From: an uncultured Eubacteriales bacterium
Lineage (GTDB): Bacteria > Bacillota > Clostridia > Oscillospirales > Oscillospiraceae
Reading direction: 5' to 3'
Length of the DNA: 5,779 bases
Assembly: GCA_900556935.1 (NCBI GenBank)
Contig: USQL01000125.1
Location: forward strand, 1-5,779
The translations under genes and the position numbers were made by a program. Below, piece after piece: positions 4,293-5,779 of the stretch (its first letter is position 1; each line of letters opens with the position of its first letter). The notes beneath the pieces were generated by a model. The model had not been told where the DNA came from and searched no databases. It saw nothing but the letters and a program-made list of their open reading frames with translations.

Positions 4293-4991
4293 TTAACCGC
4301 CCAGATAGGCCTTGCGGACCTCGTCGGACTTGGCAAGCTCCGCGCCGGTACCGCTGAGAGTGATGGAGCCCGTTTCCAGAACGTAGGCACGGTCCGCGAT
4401 TTGCAGCGCCTTTCTGGCGTTCTGCTCCACCAAAAGGATGGTGGTGCCGGACTTGTGCAGCTCCTTAATAATACCAAACACCTGGTCCACGATGATTGGG
4501 GCCAGGCCCATGGAGGGCTCGTCCAGCATCATGAGCTTGGGGTGGGACATCAGGGCCCGGGACATGGCCAGCATCTGCTGCTCGCCGCCGGAAAGGGTGC
4601 CCGCAATCTGCTTGCGGCGCTCCTTCAGTCTGGGGAAATAGTTGAAGACCATTTCCAAATCCTTGGGGTCCACGCTCTTATTGATATAAGCGCCCATTTC
4701 CAGGTTTTCCTGGACGGTCATTTCCAGGAAAATCCGCCGTCCTTCCGGCACATGGGCAAGACCCGTGCGCAGGAGCTTATAGGCCTCCGTGTGGGTAATA
4801 TTCTGGTCACAAAAGGTGATGGAACCGGACCGGGGATGCATCAGGCCGGAAACCGTCTTCAAAATGGTGCTCTTACCGGCACCGTTGGCACCAATCAGGG
4901 CCACAATCTCCCCCTCGCCTACTTCAAAGGAGACATTCTTGACCGCGTGGATGGCACCGTAATAAACATCAATATTCTCAATTTTCAGCAT
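4293..4991 (-). CDS. livF: Branched-chain amino-acid ABC transporter ATP-binding protein LivF
   Basis: This is one of the two cytosolic ATPases that power a high-affinity branched-chain amino-acid importer of the HAAT family. The 232 residues match LivF length. Walker A is GANGAGKST (34-42), the LivF marker VPEGRRIF spans 81-88, the ABC signature LSGGEQQ 133-139 and Walker B LMMLDEP 153-159 with Asp157 and Glu158. The switch-histidine position is Gln190 (LVEQN), as is usual in LivF. It ends AYLGG, like E. coli LivF. The ATG at 4991 is chosen because MLKIENIDVYYG is the family's first strand. A TTG at 5027 would add 12 residues and overlap livG by 50 nt. The chosen start overlaps the end of livG by 14 nt, with GAGGA 11 nt upstream, which suggests translational coupling. 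It is the last gene of its operon. Substrate cannot be fixed without the binding protein. Confidence 0.95.
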   Translation of the reverse strand: MLKIENIDVYYGAIHAVKNVSFEVGEGEIVALIGANGAGKSTILKTVSGLMHPRSGSITFCDQNITHTEAYKLLRTGLAHVPEGRRIFLEMTVQENLEMGAYINKSVDPKDLEMVFNYFPRLKERRKQIAGTLSGGEQQMLAMSRALMSHPKLMMLDEPSMGLAPIIVDQVFGIIKELHKSGTTILLVEQNARKALQIADRAYVLETGSITLSGTGAELAKSDEVRKAYLGG

Positions 4992-5779
4992 TTTCAGCAC
5001 CGTCCTCTTTGCCAAGATACGCTTCAATAACAGCGGGATTGGTCCGAATTTCCTCAGGGGTCCCCTTTGCGATAATCCGACCGTAGTTCACCACGGCGAT
5101 GGCCTCGCACACGTTCATCACCAGGTTCATATCGTGCTCAATCAGGAAAATAGCCACATGGAAGGTGTCCCGAATCCGGCGAATCTGGTGCATGAGCTCC
5201 GTGGTCTCGCTGGGGTTCATACCGGCGGCGGGCTCGTCCAGAAGAATCACGGAGGGGTTGGTGGCCAAAGCTCTCACAATCTCCAGTCGGCGCTGCACAC
5301 CGTAGGGAAGGCTTCCGGCCTTGGTATCGGCATACTCCGTCAGGCCCATAAAGTCCAGCAGCTCCATAGCCTTCTGGTTTGCCATGTGCTCGGCCTTATA
5401 GTAGCCGGGCAGGTGCAGAACGCTGGACAGGAAGGAGCACTTGATATCGTTGTGCATACCGACCTTGACATTGTCCAGCACACTCATATCCGTAAACAGG
5501 CGGATATTCTGGAAGGTACGGGCAATGCCCAGCTTATTGACCTTGTGGACGGGCATGCCCTTGATATCGATGCCGTTGACCAGGACACTGCCGCGGGTGG
5601 GCTGGTAAACACCGGTCAGCAGGTTAAAAATGGTGGTCTTACCGGCACCGTTGGGGCCAATCAGGCCGGAAATCTCGGTAGGGCCGATGGTGATGTTGAA
5701 GCTGTCCACGGCAGTCAGGCCGCCGAAGTCAATGCCCAGGTTCCGCACATCCAGAACGGGCTGCTTGCCCTGATCCTGC
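4978..5779 (-). CDS. livG: Branched-chain amino-acid ABC transporter ATP-binding protein LivG, 5' end cut by window
   Basis: This is the second ATPase of the same importer, pairing with LivF under the LivH/LivM permeases, which are expected just outside the window. Counting from the first complete codon at the edge there are 266 residues. Walker A is GPNGAGKTT (41-49), the Q loop is RTFQNIRLF (Q90), the signature is LPYGVQRR (157-164), Walker B is VILLDEPAAGMN (177-188) and the switch His215 lies in LIEHD. The long insert between Q loop and signature and the end VIEAYLGKE are LivG traits. The frame stays open to the edge: PVLDVRNLGIDFGG is the family's first strand, so the GTG at 5748 lies inside it and is not the start. 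The true start is upstream of the window. The gene overlaps livF by 14 nt. Confidence 0.95.
   Translation of the reverse strand, partial: QDQGKQPVLDVRNLGIDFGGLTAVDSFNITIGPTEISGLIGPNGAGKTTIFNLLTGVYQPTRGSVLVNGIDIKGMPVHKVNKLGIARTFQNIRLFTDMSVLDNVKVGMHNDIKCSFLSSVLHLPGYYKAEHMANQKAMELLDFMGLTEYADTKAGSLPYGVQRRLEIVRALATNPSVILLDEPAAGMNPSETTELMHQIRRIRDTFHVAIFLIEHDMNLVMNVCEAIAVVNYGRIIAKGTPEEIRTNPAVIEAYLGKEDGAENAEN

Noticed and set aside
4401..5030. A 209-codon plus-strand frame opposite livF
   Set aside because: It is the antisense shadow of a gene with complete Walker A, signature and Walker B motifs; no ribosome site or promoter seen.
5746..5748. GTG as the start of livG
   Set aside because: It falls inside the conserved first strand (VLDVRNLG). 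The frame continues upstream without a stop to the window edge, so the real start is outside.
1..5779. CRISPR array, insertion sequence, prophage or attachment site, including at the tRNA genes
   Set aside because: No spaced direct repeats, transposase or integrase frames, and no duplicated tRNA 3' end are seen in the window.

Overview
The window looks like chromosomal DNA from a GC-rich, spore-forming Clostridia member, most likely of the Oscillospiraceae type. This is inferred from three things: GC-rich coding sequence combined with AGGAG-type ribosome sites and sigma-A promoters of the TTGACA-17-TATAAT kind; two serine tRNA genes with encoded CCA and individual intrinsic terminators; and a SipL-like SPOCS/LysM sporulation protein. 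No species can be named from the sequence alone.

Layout, left to right. 1-306 (minus) is the N-terminal third or so of an O-acetylhomoserine sulfhydrylase, with its own sigma-A promoter. 397-714 (minus) is a tRNA block: tRNA-Ser(GCU), then tRNA-Ser(UGA), each followed by a hairpin and T5 run, with one clear promoter in front of the first. 751-1167 (minus) is a GtrA-family four-helix membrane protein with an extended -10 promoter. 1388-2377 (plus) is a full-length fermentative D-lactate dehydrogenase under a near-consensus sigma-A promoter, divergent from gtrA. A large bidirectional hairpin (2485-2521) separates it from the convergent SPOCS/LysM gene at 2530-4011 (minus), whose upstream region carries a very good match to a sporulation sigma-E promoter. 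4092-4208 holds a possible 38-residue hydrophobic peptide. 4293-5779 (minus) is the end of a branched-chain amino-acid type ABC transporter operon, livG (cut by the window edge) overlapping livF, closed by a strong terminator.

The genes form several independent transcription units, not one pathway: sulfur amino-acid synthesis, translation, cell-envelope glycosylation, fermentation, spore-coat morphogenesis and amino-acid uptake. Every gap is under 300 bases and is accounted for mainly by promoters and terminators.

I found no sign of a novel defence, mobile or biosynthetic system. The most useful observations are the sigma-E-like promoter before the SPOCS/LysM gene, three corrected or rejected start sites (SPOCS/LysM gene, livF, livG), the terminator placed between the two tRNA genes, and the small hydrophobic frame upstream of the sporulation gene.
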